A DNA stretch of 64,000 nucleotides from Paenibacillus marchantiophytorum (GCF_014640555.1 NZ_BMHE01000007.1:1-64000), one strand, 5' to 3'; positions 1-11,472 are shown, counted from the first letter of the stretch. Numbers and translations: made by a program. Notes: generated by a model from the sequence alone, not told the origin.

Positions 1-126
1 AACATGTCTGTAACTCGACCTTAGGGGTTTTTTTGTGTTTTGTCCAGATAAATACATCATTTAATTACATATTTAGGAATATATTCTAACGAAATATTCA
101 TGTTAGGTTTTTTGCAAAGCTTCTGT

Positions 127-220
127 GAATTTGCCTTGAAACAGCAAAATAGCGGACTGTAGTTCCCTCACCCCCGCGATATGGATACTTTTGGCTAGAA
201 TAGCGGACTGTAGTTCCCTC
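127..220 (+). repeat. Dispersed intergenic element A, copy 1 (3' part)
   Basis: Two copies of the core AATAGCGGACTGTAGTTCCC lie about 50 bp apart, separated by a conserved CCCCCGCGATATGG / ACTTTTGGCTAG stretch. The same arrangement recurs near 2.9, 12.9, 43.8 and 59.8 kb. This copy lacks the 5' part. It lies just beyond the terminator of the minus-strand gene ending at 341. Nothing else is recognised in bases 1-287. Confidence 0.85.
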
Positions 221-287
221 TGTTCGCACAAGGCGGCTGGAGTAACTCCGCGCTCACTCCAAAACATATAAACTCTTATATTTAAAC

Positions 288-326
288 AAAGGAGCTAAGC
301 GCATACAAGCCGCTTAGCTCCTTTTA
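288..326 (-). terminator. Intrinsic terminator of the isomerase-like gene
   Basis: The inverted repeat GGAGCTAAGCG / CGCTTAGCTCC flanks a short loop. It is followed on the minus strand by a T-rich tract and lies 15 bp after the stop of the gene ending at 341. Confidence 0.85.
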
Positions 327-340
327 CATTCAAATATGTT

Positions 341-1192
341 TTATGCCAGCCACTGCTTCACTTTGGAAGCAAAGCTCGTTAGCATCTCTTGAGAACCGAA
401 TTGACCGCTAAAATCTTCAATACCCAGGTAACCATCGTAGCCAACCGCTTTCAAGTCGTCCAACAGTTGCTTAAAGTTCACGATGCCATTATCTAATGGC
501 GCCCATTCGCTTTTCCAAAGTTTAAGACCGTTTTGCTCCTCGCCTGAAGGTATCCATCTTGCATTTTTCACATGGACATGCGCCAGATAAGGTCCCAACA
601 ACTCAAGACCCATCCGATAATTCTCGTATCCCTCATGCACCATATTGCCTGCATCGTGCAGAACGCCTAGATTGTCAGGGTTAAAACCGGAGATCAGCTT
701 GTGTGCCAGACCAGCGCTCGACGTAATTGTATTATGATGAATTTCGATAATTCCTTTGACTCCATACTGCTGTGACAGCTCCTGAGCGTGGTGTAAATAA
801 TCGACAGCCTTTTTGAACAAATCATTATAATTTTGGCTGCGATCATAGCCGGGAACACCTACACGAATGAAGGAAGCTCCAATTTGGCGAGCAGCTTTGA
901 ACACATTCTCCGTTTCTGCCACATTACAATCATTCAGGTACGGAGTAACACTTAGGTTTACCAAATTATGATTAACAGCGATGAGACGGAATTGCTCCAG
1001 CTCTTCATCCGTTGCTTTAGGGTCAATCGAACATAAGTTATTTCTCCAGAACGAAGGCGCTTCATTAGCGACATCCGCTGGAATATCTTTAAAACGCCAT
1101 TCAATGCCTTCAATCCCAGCTGTAACAGCCGCTTTGGCTAATTCTACAGGTGTCAAATCAGGTGTGGCTACAGTGAATACAGATAGTTTCAT
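341..1192 (-). CDS. Sugar phosphate isomerase/epimerase-like protein (xylose isomerase-type TIM barrel)
   Basis: This 283-residue soluble protein has the length and pattern of the AP endonuclease 2 / xylose-isomerase-like TIM-barrel family. Visible family features are the N-terminal KLSVFTVATPDLTPVEL strand, a GIIEIHHNT strand with a Glu-His pair, GVLHDAGNM, LAHVHVKNARW, and a C-terminal GYLGIEDF whose Glu is a usual metal ligand. Family members isomerise or epimerise sugars and inositol derivatives; the substrate cannot be read here. The ATG start has a strong GGAGG site (gccAAGGAGGaacttat). The gene is divergent from an AraC-type activator starting at 1351, a common pairing for carbohydrate genes, so that protein probably controls it. 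No other catabolic gene is adjacent. Confidence 0.8.
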   Translation of the reverse strand: MKLSVFTVATPDLTPVELAKAAVTAGIEGIEWRFKDIPADVANEAPSFWRNNLCSIDPKATDEELEQFRLIAVNHNLVNLSVTPYLNDCNVAETENVFKAARQIGASFIRVGVPGYDRSQNYNDLFKKAVDYLHHAQELSQQYGVKGIIEIHHNTITSSAGLAHKLISGFNPDNLGVLHDAGNMVHEGYENYRMGLELLGPYLAHVHVKNARWIPSGEEQNGLKLWKSEWAPLDNGIVNFKQLLDDLKAVGYDGYLGIEDFSGQFGSQEMLTSFASKVKQWLA

Positions 1193-1350
1193 ATAAGTTC
1201 CTCCTTGGCATGATGAACATTTAGCAGGTTTGGCGAAAGCCGTTTGTTTATCTATTGTTTATTTTGCAGTATAATAAAAACGTATTCATTGCATTAATTG
1301 GGCAAAAGATTGCTAATATTGACTCCAGTTTAATTAGAGGAGAGCCTCAC

Positions 1351-2202
1351 ATGCAGGAACTATACCATAACTTACATCAGATGATTACTTTCAGGCATTC
1401 GGTTACCCATGATCCGATTCCCCTAGATTTTCATCAACATCAAGACCTATATGAAATCTATTTCTTCCTCACGGGAGATGTTCACTATTTTATCGAAAAA
1501 CAAGTGTACCCTTTGCAATATGGCGATCTGCTGATCATGCACAGCAATGAACTTCACCGGCCCAATTTCCAATCCAAAAAGCAGCGCTACGAAAATGTCG
1601 TCATCCATTTCAATCCATCTTTAATCAAGGCTTTCAGTTCGCCGGAGTTTGATTTGCTGGAGTGCTTCAATAAACGAGTATTCGGTGAACAAAACCGCAT
1701 GCGACTGACTCCGCAGCAAATCGACGACATCATGAAGATCTACGAGCGCATGGAAACTCACAGCCGGCACCAAGCGCTTCCTGGATCGGAAATTCTGTAT
1801 GTCTCTGCCTTCATCGAGCTGTTGGTGTTCATCAATCGAACTTTCCAGAATCAAGGCAAACAAGAGGAACAGGTCATGATTCCTGACAAGCTTTCCTCCC
1901 TGTTCACCTATATTGATGAAAACTTAGAGCAGGATCTCTCACTCGAAGTCCTCGAGCATGTCGTTTTCATGAACCGCTCTTATCTTTGCCGCTTGTTCAA
2001 AAAACATACTGGCAGCACGATTCATGAGCATATTCTATTCAAGCGCATCGCCAAAGCGAAGCAGCTCCTGCGCGAAGGCTCCACCGTCACCGACACCTGC
2101 CAGCTCGCTGGCTTCAACGACTACTCCAACTTCATCCGAACATTCAAGAAAGCTGTCGGCTTGCCGCCGCGACAATACCAGACGCAGCAGCGGCGGGTTT
2201 GA
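1351..2202 (+). CDS. AraC family transcriptional regulator
   Basis: This is a 283-residue regulator with an N-terminal cupin sensor (about 1-165; FHQHQDLYEIYFFLTGD and DLLIMHSNELHRP are typical cupin strands). A C-terminal double helix-turn-helix (about 185-280) contains FMNRSYLCRLFKKHTG and DTCQLAGFNDYSNFIRTFKK, ending in the family signature VGLPPRQYQ. The open frame extends upstream to 1255, but the ATG at 1351 is chosen because AGAGGAGAG sits 6-7 bases before it and the cupin starts just after. It probably senses a sugar and regulates the divergent isomerase-like gene. A GC-rich minisatellite begins directly at the stop codon. Confidence 0.85.
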   Translation: MQELYHNLHQMITFRHSVTHDPIPLDFHQHQDLYEIYFFLTGDVHYFIEKQVYPLQYGDLLIMHSNELHRPNFQSKKQRYENVVIHFNPSLIKAFSSPEFDLLECFNKRVFGEQNRMRLTPQQIDDIMKIYERMETHSRHQALPGSEILYVSAFIELLVFINRTFQNQGKQEEQVMIPDKLSSLFTYIDENLEQDLSLEVLEHVVFMNRSYLCRLFKKHTGSTIHEHILFKRIAKAKQLLREGSTVTDTCQLAGFNDYSNFIRTFKKAVGLPPRQYQTQQRRV

Positions 2203-2430
2203 GGTGGGGCGGCCGGGGACGGCCTTGCGGTTACGCTGCAGCGGTGGGCGGGCGCGGCCGGGGGCCGGCTTTGCGGTTACGCTGCAGCGGTGGGCGGGCG
2301 CGGCCGGGGACCGGCTTTGCGGTTACGCTGCAGCGGTGGGCGGGCGCGGCCGGGGACCGGCTTTGCGGTTACGCTGGAGCGGTGGGCGGGCGCGGCCGGG
2401 GACGGCGGAGCGGGGACGCTGGAGCGGCGG
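2203..2430 (+). repeat. 46-bp GC-rich minisatellite abutting the araC-type stop codon
   Basis: About four tandem copies of a 46-bp unit (TTGCGGTTACGCTGCAGCGG followed by a GGGCGGGCGCGGCCGGGG block) start at 2225, 2271, 2317 and 2363. The last copy decays into TGGAGCGG repeats. The period is not a multiple of three, and open frames on both strands reflect lack of A/T-rich stops rather than coding. Base composition is far richer in G+C than the surroundings. Confidence 0.9.
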
Positions 2431-2512
2431 CACCTGTAGTTCGCCGCTGCGCCTTTCCCCCATCCTGCCTTGCATTGCGAAAACAAGCAATGGCCTAGAG
2501 GAATCAAAGGAA

Positions 2513-2690
2513 ACGTAGATCCGTTATTTCGCGAAAATCAGGCTGATTACAGGCTTCCGCGGAACTACGATTCGTTATTTCGTGATTTCTCAAGAAATCT
2601 GCCGATTTCCTAACTCATAACACATCTACGTTCCGCGACACGTCGGTTTCAGCTATACTTCTAGCAAATAGCGAACCACAGTTACTCCTG
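2513..2690 (+). repeat. Dispersed intergenic element C, copy 1
   Basis: This is a run of degenerate cores of the form GTAGATCCGTTATTTCGCG, CTACGATTCGTTATTTCG and CTACGTTCCGCGA, spaced about 50 bp apart. It matches stretches near 31.2, 48.9 and 53.2-53.9 kb. It occupies the gap between the convergent AraC gene and the aminopeptidase, which contains no convincing gene. Confidence 0.7.
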
Positions 2691-2774
2691 GCTCCACTCA
2701 CCACGCGCACAGCATAAAACAAGATAAATCTACGAGGAAAATCTACAAGAATTGCTCATAAGATTAGCTCATTA

Positions 2775-3016
2775 AGAAAACCGGCTTCGCCGCCCTGAGA
2801 GATCGGCCTCTTATTAGCGACAAAACCGATTAAGGGAACTAGAGGATGCTATTTAGGCAAATAGTAGGGATGCGAGGGTCAAAGCGGAACTACAGGGTCT
2901 TATTTCCACGAAAAGCGCTAATTTTCCCAGGAAATAGCAAAATAGCGGACTGTAGTTCCCTCACCCCCGCGATATGGTCACTTTTGGCTAGAATAGCGGA
3001 CTGTAATTCCCTTACC
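2775..3016 (+). repeat. Dispersed intergenic element A, copy 2 (near full length)
   Basis: In order it contains a CGGCTTCGCCG hairpin segment, GAGAGATCGGCCTCTT, AGCGACAAAACC, GGGAACTAGAGGATGCTATT, AGCGGAACTACAGGGTCTTA, and two AATAGCGGACTGTAGTTCCC-like cores. The copy at 59.7 kb matches almost throughout. It lies beyond the terminator of the minus-strand gene ending at 3121. Confidence 0.88.
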
Positions 3017-3069
3017 GCAGAACACAGACTCCCAAATTTCGGGCGGGGAACACGATATAACTGCACAAC

Positions 3070-3117
3070 AAAAAAAGGTTGCCCAACAAGTCACAAGGAC
3101 TTTGGGCAACCTTTCCT
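3070..3117 (-). terminator. Intrinsic terminator of the aminopeptidase gene
   Basis: On the minus strand the stem GGTTGCCCA / TGGGCAACC is followed by a run of T, immediately after the stop at 3121. Confidence 0.9.
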
Positions 3118-3120
3118 GCA

Positions 3121-4236
3121 TTACTTCAAATTTTCCGGGTTTAATTGCAGCAGCTCAGGCAGAACGAATAGGCCGTCTTTGCGAATCAGCACGTCATCAA
3201 ACCAAATTTCGCCGCCGCCATACTCTGGACGTTGGATATTCACGATATCCCAGTGCAGCGAGGATTTGTTGCCGTTATAGGCATCATCGTAGCAGTTGCC
3301 TGGCGTGAAATGGAAGCTCCCGTCGATTTTCTCATCGAATAACGTATCTTTCATCGGGTGTTGGATGTACGGATTCACGCCAATCGCGAATTCGCCGACA
3401 TAGCGAGCGCCTTCATCCATATCAAAAATTTCATTAATGCGATCCGTATCGTTCGCGGTCGCTTTCGTAATTTTGCCATTTTCAAATTCCAGCACAATGT
3501 TCTCAAAAATAAAGCCGTCGTGAGGCGTTGGTGTATTGAAGGAAATAACCCCATTAACGGAGTCGCGAACAGGCGCGGAGTAAACTTCACCATCTGGAAT
3601 GTTCAATTCGCCATCACATTTGACGCCGCCGATACCTTTGATCGAGAAGGACAAGTCCGTTCCAGGACCAACGAGACGCACCTTGTCTGTGCGATCCATA
3701 AGATCTTTCAAAGCGTCCATCGCTTTGGACATTTTGCCATAATCCATCGTACAGACGTTGAAATAGAACTCCTCGAACGCCTCCGTGCTCATGCTGGCAA
3801 GCTGTGCCATGGAAGAAGTCGGGTAGCGCAGCACAACCCATCTCGTATCCTTCACTCGAACATCAAAGTGAACTTGCTGATAATAAATAGAATTGTAAAG
3901 CTTCATCCGATCAGCCGGAATGTCCGACAGTTCATAAATATTCGCTCCGCCACGCACACCTATGTAGCCTTGCATCTGTTTCATTTGGAACGCGTCGGCT
4001 GCTGCCCAAGTCTGCATTTGTGCTTCTGTACCATTCATAATAAGCTGACGCATAATCGCATGGTCTCTAACATTTACATAAGGATGAGCGCCTGCTGCGT
4101 GCACGTTTTTCACGATTTCTTTCACCAGAGCTGCATCAATACCGTATGCTTCAATCAAAATATTTTCACCGGGCTGCGCCTTAACCGAATAGTTCACAAG
4201 GACATCAGCCAGCTTCGTTAGTCTTGGATCTAACAT
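3121..4236 (-). CDS. M29 family aminopeptidase (thermophilic aminopeptidase T/AmpS type)
   Basis: This 371-residue cytoplasmic protein matches the usual length and motif order of peptidase family M29 (AmpS, PepS, aminopeptidase T). These are dinuclear-metal enzymes that release N-terminal residues from peptides. Visible family landmarks are ENILIEAYGI near the N-terminus, VLEFENGKI and YVGEFAIGVNP carrying the two metal-binding Glu, and GSFHFTPGNCYDD...NKSSLHWD supplying the His, Tyr and Asp ligands. The ATG at 4236 lies 2 bases after the stop of the upstream ArsR-like gene and its GAGGAGAG site is inside that gene's 3' end, so the two are translationally coupled. The role is probably peptide turnover. 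Confidence in family is high, in substrate low. Confidence 0.9.
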   Translation of the reverse strand: MLDPRLTKLADVLVNYSVKAQPGENILIEAYGIDAALVKEIVKNVHAAGAHPYVNVRDHAIMRQLIMNGTEAQMQTWAAADAFQMKQMQGYIGVRGGANIYELSDIPADRMKLYNSIYYQQVHFDVRVKDTRWVVLRYPTSSMAQLASMSTEAFEEFYFNVCTMDYGKMSKAMDALKDLMDRTDKVRLVGPGTDLSFSIKGIGGVKCDGELNIPDGEVYSAPVRDSVNGVISFNTPTPHDGFIFENIVLEFENGKITKATANDTDRINEIFDMDEGARYVGEFAIGVNPYIQHPMKDTLFDEKIDGSFHFTPGNCYDDAYNGNKSSLHWDIVNIQRPEYGGGEIWFDDVLIRKDGLFVLPELLQLNPENLK

Positions 4237-4238
4237 GT

Positions 4239-4841
4239 CTATCTCTCCTCTTCTTCATCCATCGCAAAGGATGGCTCATTGATTTGGAACCCCACTGTCG
4301 TCAAATAAAACCACTCCCCTGTTTCCTCCTGCTGCCCGTCCAGTTCAAAGATCAACGCCCGAAACTTGCTAAGCCACTCTGCAAATTTCTCCCTGCTCAT
4401 CTTGACTTCAAGCTGCGTGGACATCCGATGCCATAAGGCGCGATCTGAGGAAGGAATTTGAAAAGCTTCCTCCGGTGCGGCAATCGCACGAAGCCTCGCA
4501 CGACCGAGCACATTCAGCGTCGTTTCACGGTAGTAATTCTCTACTTCGGATACATAAGGGAGCAGCGCTTCGCTTGGCACAAAGCCACGTGCAACAGCGC
4601 GGTAGAATTTCTGTACAATGCCATTCTTGAGTTCCGTACGAACGACCGAAATCAAGCTATGCTTCTCAAGCTCATTCAAGTGGTAATGCACCTTCGCACG
4701 CGCCATTCCCAGCAGTTTAGCCAATTGCTGACCGGTGTAAGCTTTTTCGATTAAATAAAGTAACACCTTCGCGCGAAGGGGATCACTTACCGTTTTCAAT
4801 TGCTCAAGATCTTCAATAATGTAAACCGGTTGCAGCTTCAT
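4239..4841 (-). CDS. ArsR-like winged-helix transcriptional regulator
   Basis: This 200-residue protein has an N-terminal winged helix (about 10-85). It reads SDPLRAKVLLYLIEKAYTG, QQLAKLLGMARAKVHYHLNELE, then a wing segment ending in KFYRAVARGF, the layout of ArsR/HTH_20 regulators. No Cys-rich metal site of classic ArsR proteins is present. The C-terminal ~115 residues are mostly helical with an acidic tail (DEEEER) and no recognised domain. The ATG start follows AGAGGAGG. It is the first gene of a two-gene operon with the M29 aminopeptidase, which it probably regulates. The 286 bp upstream (4842-5127) holds its promoter and the thiC terminator only. Confidence 0.8.
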   Translation of the reverse strand: MKLQPVYIIEDLEQLKTVSDPLRAKVLLYLIEKAYTGQQLAKLLGMARAKVHYHLNELEKHSLISVVRTELKNGIVQKFYRAVARGFVPSEALLPYVSEVENYYRETTLNVLGRARLRAIAAPEEAFQIPSSDRALWHRMSTQLEVKMSREKFAEWLSKFRALIFELDGQQEETGEWFYLTTVGFQINEPSFAMDEEEER

Positions 4842-5073
4842 CTTGGACTCGACCTCCTCTAATGTACCTGTTCGACCTCGTATAGCAGGGCGTCTGGGTC
4901 AACTTTTAACCTCTTAATGAGATTAATTAAACGACGGTCAAATCTTTTTAACCGTATCATAATGCGAAAAAGAATTCATGTCAATTGCGGTTTCAGCATG
5001 CCCGGTATCTCTTCCCTGCAGCCAATTCAGCGCTTTAACGAATTACCGAAGTTAAGCTTTTCTCTATGGTAGC

Positions 5074-5119
5074 AAAAAGGGACGTTCCTGTCACCACATT
5101 AATGGTGAAAAAACGCCCC
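5074..5119 (-). terminator. Terminator of the thi operon
   Basis: On the minus strand GGGGCGTT pairs with AACGTCCC (one G.U), enclosing an inner TCACCA / TGGTGA stem. A run of T follows, 9 bp after the thiC stop. Confidence 0.85.
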
Positions 5120-5127
5120 AAATGCTA

Positions 5128-7558
<2,431 letters not shown>

Positions 7559-7562
<4 letters not shown>

Positions 7563-8410
7563 CGCGCACCTGGCGTGGCCACATTTTCGTTGATGCGAAC
7601 ATCATCATTGCTCACGCCACGCCGATAAGCCCAATGATTCGTAGGTCCATGCCCGTTGCCGATATTCAGCGGTTCAGCAATTGCCGCTTGGATGAAGCTC
7701 TTCGCCAAATGAAACGCTGCCTTCATAGGCAATCCCTGCGCAAGTCCGGAAGTAATAGCAGCTGCGAATGTACAGCCCGTACCGTGCGTATGGCGAGTCA
7801 CCAGCCGACGTGAGGAGAACTCCGTAAACGATTGGCCATCATATAACAAATCCGTCGCCTGTTCGCTGTTGTCCTCATGTCCACCTTTGATCATGACCTG
7901 TTTGCAGCCATATCCATGAATTCGCTGAGCCGCTTCCTGGCGCGACATGCTGTCCGTAATTGCGATGCCGCTAAGAGCTTCGGCCTCCGGGATGTTCGGC
8001 GTAATCACATCAGCAAGCGGCAATAAATAGCGAATCATCGCATCAATAGCCTCCTGCTGCAGCAGGGAAGCGCCGCCTTTGGCGATCATCACAGGGTCGA
8101 CAACGACCTGCTCCCACTTGTACTTCTGTATCGCTGCTGCCACCACTCGGATGATATCCCCGCTGAACAGCATGCCCGTCTTTAACGCAGCTGGCGTAAG
8201 ATCCTCGCCGATCGAAGCTAATTGCTGTTCAATAGCCTCGGCACTCATTGGATATACCCCTTGAACGCCAAGCGTATTTTGAGCTGTGACCGCTGTAATG
8301 ACCGACATCCCATACACGCCTAGCTCCTGAAAAGTCTTCAAGTCTGCCTGAATCCCGGCGCCACCGCCGCTATCTGAGCCTGCAATGGTCAGCGCTTTAT
8401 AAATTGACAT
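7559..8410 (-). CDS. thiD: Hydroxymethylpyrimidine/phosphomethylpyrimidine kinase ThiD
   Basis: This ribokinase-fold enzyme phosphorylates HMP and HMP-phosphate. The protein is about 283 residues. It begins KALTIAGSDSGGGAGIQADL, the family's N-terminal signature, and has VVDPVMIAKGG, ITPNIPEAEALSG, VMIKGGH and the C-terminal THGTGCTFAAAI anion hole with its catalytic Asp replaced by Thr-Gly-Cys, as is usual in the Cys-type ThiD enzymes. The ATG at 8410 is preferred over the one at 8416 because GAAGGGGG lies at better spacing. It overlaps thiE by 4 bp and follows thiG by about 33 bp. Confidence 0.94.
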
Positions 8411-8443
8411 CTGCATCCCCCTTCTCTGTCATCAGGCAACCTG

Positions 8444-9211
8444 CTAAACCCGACTAAAACCTTCCATAGGGCTGCTTGCGGAGGCATAGCGTTTCTTCGG
8501 AATTCTTCCTGCTTCAAAGCCAGCGCGCCCCGCTTCAATAGCAAGCTTCATGGCGTAGGCCATTTTGATTGGATCTTTGGCGCCAGATACGGCTGTGTTC
8601 AGCAGCACGCCATCCGCACCCATTTCCATCGCAAGCGCAGCATCGGATGGAGCCCCGATTCCTGCATCCACAATGACCGGAATCGTCGATTGCTCAATAA
8701 TGAAACTTAGATTAAGCGGATTAATAATTCCTTGACCTGTGCCGATCGGTGATGCGCCAGGCATAATCGCGTGAACGCCAAGTGCTTGCAAACGCTTCGC
8801 GAGCAACACATCATCCGATGTATACGGAAGCACGATGAAGCCTTCTTCGAGCAGCATTTCCGAAGCTTTCAAAGTTTCCACTGGATCAGGAAGCAGCGTT
8901 TTCTCATCGCCGATGACTTCCACCTTGATCATGTCGCAAAGTCCCGACGCTTTCGCTAATTTCGCGATACGCACCGCTTCTTCGGCCGTTTTGGCGCCTG
9001 CGGTATTGGGCAGCAGCGTGAAGTTGGCAACGTCCAGCATCGCCAAGAAATTCGGCTGACTCGCTTCAAAAATATTCATCCGACGCACCGCAAACGTCAA
9101 AATTTGCGACTCACTGGCAGCAACTGCCTGCTTCTGGATATCAAAATCCGGGAACTTCCCCGTGCCTAACAATAAACGTGAACGAAACTCATAAGGACCA
9201 ATTTTTAACAT
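8444..9211 (-). CDS. thiG: Thiazole synthase ThiG
   Basis: ThiG condenses deoxyxylulose phosphate, dehydroglycine and ThiS-thiocarboxylate into the thiazole phosphate carboxylate. The 255-residue TIM barrel has the family N-terminus [12 protein letters not shown], the segment [34 protein letters not shown] with the Schiff-base Lys region, [13 protein letters not shown] and [20 protein letters not shown]. The ATG follows a GGAGGGGG site 5 bp after the thiS stop. No thiF, thiH or dxs gene is in this operon; the dehydroglycine supplier here is ThiO, the aerobic option. Confidence 0.97.
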   Translation of the reverse strand: MLKIGPYEFRSRLLLGTGKFPDFDIQKQAVAASESQILTFAVRRMNIFEASQPNFLAMLDVANFTLLPNTAGAKTAEEAVRIAKLAKASGLCDMIKVEVIGDEKTLLPDPVETLKASEMLLEEGFIVLPYTSDDVLLAKRLQALGVHAIMPGASPIGTGQGIINPLNLSFIIEQSTIPVIVDAGIGAPSDAALAMEMGADGVLLNTAVSGAKDPIKMAYAMKLAIEAGRAGFEAGRIPKKRYASASSPMEGFSRV

Positions 9212-9216
9212 GTGGA

Positions 9217-9420
9217 TTATCCCCCTCCGACAAAATGTACGATTTCGATTTGATGTCCTGCCGAAAGCTCAGCTTTGGCATGATCTTCCTTTTGTAAAAT
9301 AGCTTGATTATGTTCCACGACGAGCATTTTTTCTCCCAAAGCAAAATGCTCGAGCAACTCGTCAATGGTCCGAATGGTATCCGGAACTTCCACAGATTCA
9401 CCATTAATGTGCAGCTTCAA
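9217..9420 (-). CDS. thiS: Sulfur carrier protein ThiS
   Basis: This 67-residue ubiquitin-like sulfur carrier reads [10 protein letters not shown] at the N-terminus and ends in the mandatory Gly-Gly tail (HFVGGG). That tail is adenylated and thiocarboxylated before donating sulfur to the thiazole. The start is a TTG at 9420, with AAAGGAG about 10 bases upstream, giving a protein of normal length; a longer open frame to 9522 is only antisense readthrough of thiO. The start lies inside the 3' end of thiO (17-bp overlap). The activating enzyme ThiF is not encoded in the window. Confidence 0.93.
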   Translation of the reverse strand: MKLHINGESVEVPDTIRTIDELLEHFALGEKMLVVEHNQAILQKEDHAKAELSAGHQIEIVHFVGGG

Positions 9421-10621
9421 TGCTTTGCAGCTCCTTTCTACTTCCGTTTGTTGCTGACAAATGGGACTGGTCCTGCTGCACGACACGCTTGGATACTGCT
9501 GAAAAATCCGGGCTAAAAGCATCCAGCCACGGCTCCACGCCTAATGCCGTCCCCAGTTCGCCAACGACTTGATCGGCAATTACCTTACCGGTAATTGGGC
9601 TGAGCACAATCCCGTTGCGGTAATGCCCGCATGCCGCATACAGCCCCTCATACTCCGGTACTTTGCCAATGTAAGGCAAGCCATCGGCTGTCTGCGGCCG
9701 CAGCCCCGACCAGGCCTTTTCCCACTCCGCAGCGCCGATTGCAGGCATAAGCTGCCTCGCCCGATCCATCAGCTCGGCAAGACCCGCCATCGAAACCTTC
9801 CGGTCGTAGCTATGCGGTACCATTGTTGCGCCGACCAGCAATCGACCGCCAGCTTTAGGGACAATATAGCACCCTGGTGTAAACAGGGTTTTCCTAAGTT
9901 CCTGCTTCGGGGTCAGCACCGAGAAGCACTCGCCCTTCACAGGATACATCGGCAGCTCGATGCCGATGCCAGTCAGAAGCTGTCCGCTCCACGTGCCAGC
10001 AGCCACAATGACTTGCTCGCTCCAAAGCGGACCTTCGCTCGTCATTACGCCACTGATTCGGCTGCCGTCCTTGAGCAGCGCCTGCACTTGGGCGAATTCT
10101 TGCACCTTCGCCCCGAGTGCCCTCGCTGCCTGCGCGTACGCCGCCGCCAGCCGTGGCGCCTCCACCTGCCCATCCTCAGGCAGGTATAGCGCACCCCGCG
10201 TCGCCTCGCCGAGAGCGGGCTCCAGCTTGGCGGCTGCGGCTGCGCTCAGCCACTGCGCCTGCTCGCCCGCTGCGAGCTGCAGCTTCTCACGCGCTCGCAG
10301 CTCGCGCTCTTGCTCATCGCTGAACGCGACGTTCAGCAAACCTTCACGGACGAGGCCGATGTCGATGCCCGTGAGATCTTTCAGTTCCTCGCTCAGCTGC
10401 GGGAACATCGCCCGGCTGTGACGGGCCCACTGGAACAGCGGGCCTGTGTCCGCCATCTCGGACTGCGCGCCGAGCATGCCTGCTGCCGCTGCCGAGGCTT
10501 CCGTGCCTAACCTGCTGCGTTCCAGCAGGGTTACGGCCTGGCCCCGCTTCGCCAGATAATAGGCGATGGATGAGCCTATGACACCACCGCCGACAATAAG
10601 AACATCACTCGTCTGCTTCAT
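9404..10621 (-). CDS. thiO: Glycine oxidase ThiO
   Basis: This FAD-dependent D-amino-acid-oxidase-fold enzyme oxidises glycine to the dehydroglycine used by ThiG. The 405-residue protein starts with the Rossmann motif VLIVGGGVIGSSIAYYLAKRG-type (GxGxxG with Glu ending beta-2). It has EASAAAAGMLGAQSE near the flavin, and C-terminal motifs WSGLRPQTADGLPYIG and GLYAACGHYRNGIVLSP that close the FAD site. The ATG abuts the tenI stop (TAAATG) behind GGAGGTGA. The C-terminus beyond about residue 370 is variable and overlaps thiS. The codon use is GC-rich, as in thiE. Confidence 0.93.
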   Translation of the reverse strand: MKQTSDVLIVGGGVIGSSIAYYLAKRGQAVTLLERSRLGTEASAAAAGMLGAQSEMADTGPLFQWARHSRAMFPQLSEELKDLTGIDIGLVREGLLNVAFSDEQERELRAREKLQLAAGEQAQWLSAAAAAKLEPALGEATRGALYLPEDGQVEAPRLAAAYAQAARALGAKVQEFAQVQALLKDGSRISGVMTSEGPLWSEQVIVAAGTWSGQLLTGIGIELPMYPVKGECFSVLTPKQELRKTLFTPGCYIVPKAGGRLLVGATMVPHSYDRKVSMAGLAELMDRARQLMPAIGAAEWEKAWSGLRPQTADGLPYIGKVPEYEGLYAACGHYRNGIVLSPITGKVIADQVVGELGTALGVEPWLDAFSPDFSAVSKRVVQQDQSHLSATNGSRKELQSIEAAH

Positions 10622-11242
10622 TTAACTCACCTCCGTTCGCTCTAGTCCGCGCTTGTATGCCAACACCGCAGCGACTGGGTCAGCCGCTTCCCAGATGCCG
10701 CTCATGACCGCTACACCTGAAGCCCCTGCATCCAGGACAGATTGAACACGCCCAGGCGTTATGCCGCCGATTGCGATCACTGGAATGGAGACGCAGCCTG
10801 CCACATTTTGCAGTTGGTGCAATTTCCTAGGCTCAGCGCCTTCCTTCGATCTTGTCTCAAAAATATGACCATACAGCAGATAATCCGCGCCCTCTTCTTC
10901 ACGAAGCTGAGCCTCTTCCTTGCTATGAATCGATAGCCCAATCCGCTGCACGCCTTCGCATGAATTCTTGATTGTCGGCAGAGCCGGTGAACGACCTGGG
11001 AGATGAAGACCGCCGAGTTTCTCTGCTGCCGCTATCCAGGGAAAGCCATTCATGTAGATCCTGTTCGCAGGGATTCCTTTATCAAGCAGAAACTGCAAAC
11101 CGATATAATTTTCATCCATGGATCTCGTTTTTTCACGAATATGGATCGCCGTCACATAGGGATGAATCTCGGCGGCAATGGCCGCCAGCTCCGCCCACGC
11201 CAGCTTCCCATTCGATATAACGTGCAGCTCATGTTCTGGCAT
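10622..11242 (-). CDS. tenI: Thiazole tautomerase TenI-like protein
   Basis: This 206-residue ThiE-fold protein is the first gene after the riboswitch. Thiazole tautomerase (TenI) aromatises the ThiG product, and in bacilli it sits with thiO-thiS-thiG as here. It keeps IHIREKTRS, IGLSIHSKEEA, GADYLLYGHIFETRSKEG and IPVIAIGGITPGRV. It lacks the VNDD metal motif of true ThiE (here IYMNGFP), which separates it from the ThiE at 6.9-7.6 kb. The open frame runs up to 11434 through the riboswitch, but the ATG at 11242 follows GGAGGC and starts the fold correctly. Confidence 0.88.
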   Translation of the reverse strand: MPEHELHVISNGKLAWAELAAIAAEIHPYVTAIHIREKTRSMDENYIGLQFLLDKGIPANRIYMNGFPWIAAAEKLGGLHLPGRSPALPTIKNSCEGVQRIGLSIHSKEEAQLREEEGADYLLYGHIFETRSKEGAEPRKLHQLQNVAGCVSIPVIAIGGITPGRVQSVLDAGASGVAVMSGIWEAADPVAAVLAYKRGLERTEVS

Positions 11243-11283
11243 CGAAGTCTGCCTCCTTTGTTCAAAAGGTCTAAAAACCACAC

Positions 11284-11315
11284 AAAAAAACCACTTTTCG
11301 CAAAGAAAAGTGGTT
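11284..11315 (-). terminator. Riboswitch expression-platform terminator
   Basis: On the minus strand CCACTTTTC / GAAAAGTGG forms a 9-10 bp stem followed by seven T. It lies between the TPP aptamer and tenI, so ligand binding most likely causes premature termination. Confidence 0.9.
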
Positions 11316-11365
11316 GTAGGTTGCCGCATAATAAACATGCATAGATGGCGCGCCAATGATCGTTT

Positions 11366-11450
11366 TCCACTTTCCTCCGCTGGTATGACCCAGTTCAGGT
11401 TCGAAGGGTTCAGATTACTCTGTCTCAGCCTCACGGCGCCCCTAGGGATA
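11366..11450 (-). promoter_or_regulatory. TPP riboswitch (THI element)
   Basis: The minus strand reads GGGGCGCC, then GGCTGAGACAGAG, AACCCTTCGAACCTGAACTG, GGTCATACCAGCGGAGGAAA. These are the conserved P3 CUGAGA, P4 ACCY-GAACCUGA and P5 loop blocks of the TPP aptamer in the right order and spacing. A terminator follows 50 bp downstream and tenI starts 124 bp downstream. Confidence 0.97.
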
Positions 11451-11472
11451 CAAATGTATGCAATTGCTACCT

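Noticed and set aside
2024..2518. Open frames of 76-164 codons on both strands across the 46-bp GC-rich repeat
   Set aside because: They reflect lack of A/T stop codons in the minisatellite, have no ribosome sites and rotate through frames because 46 is not a multiple of three.
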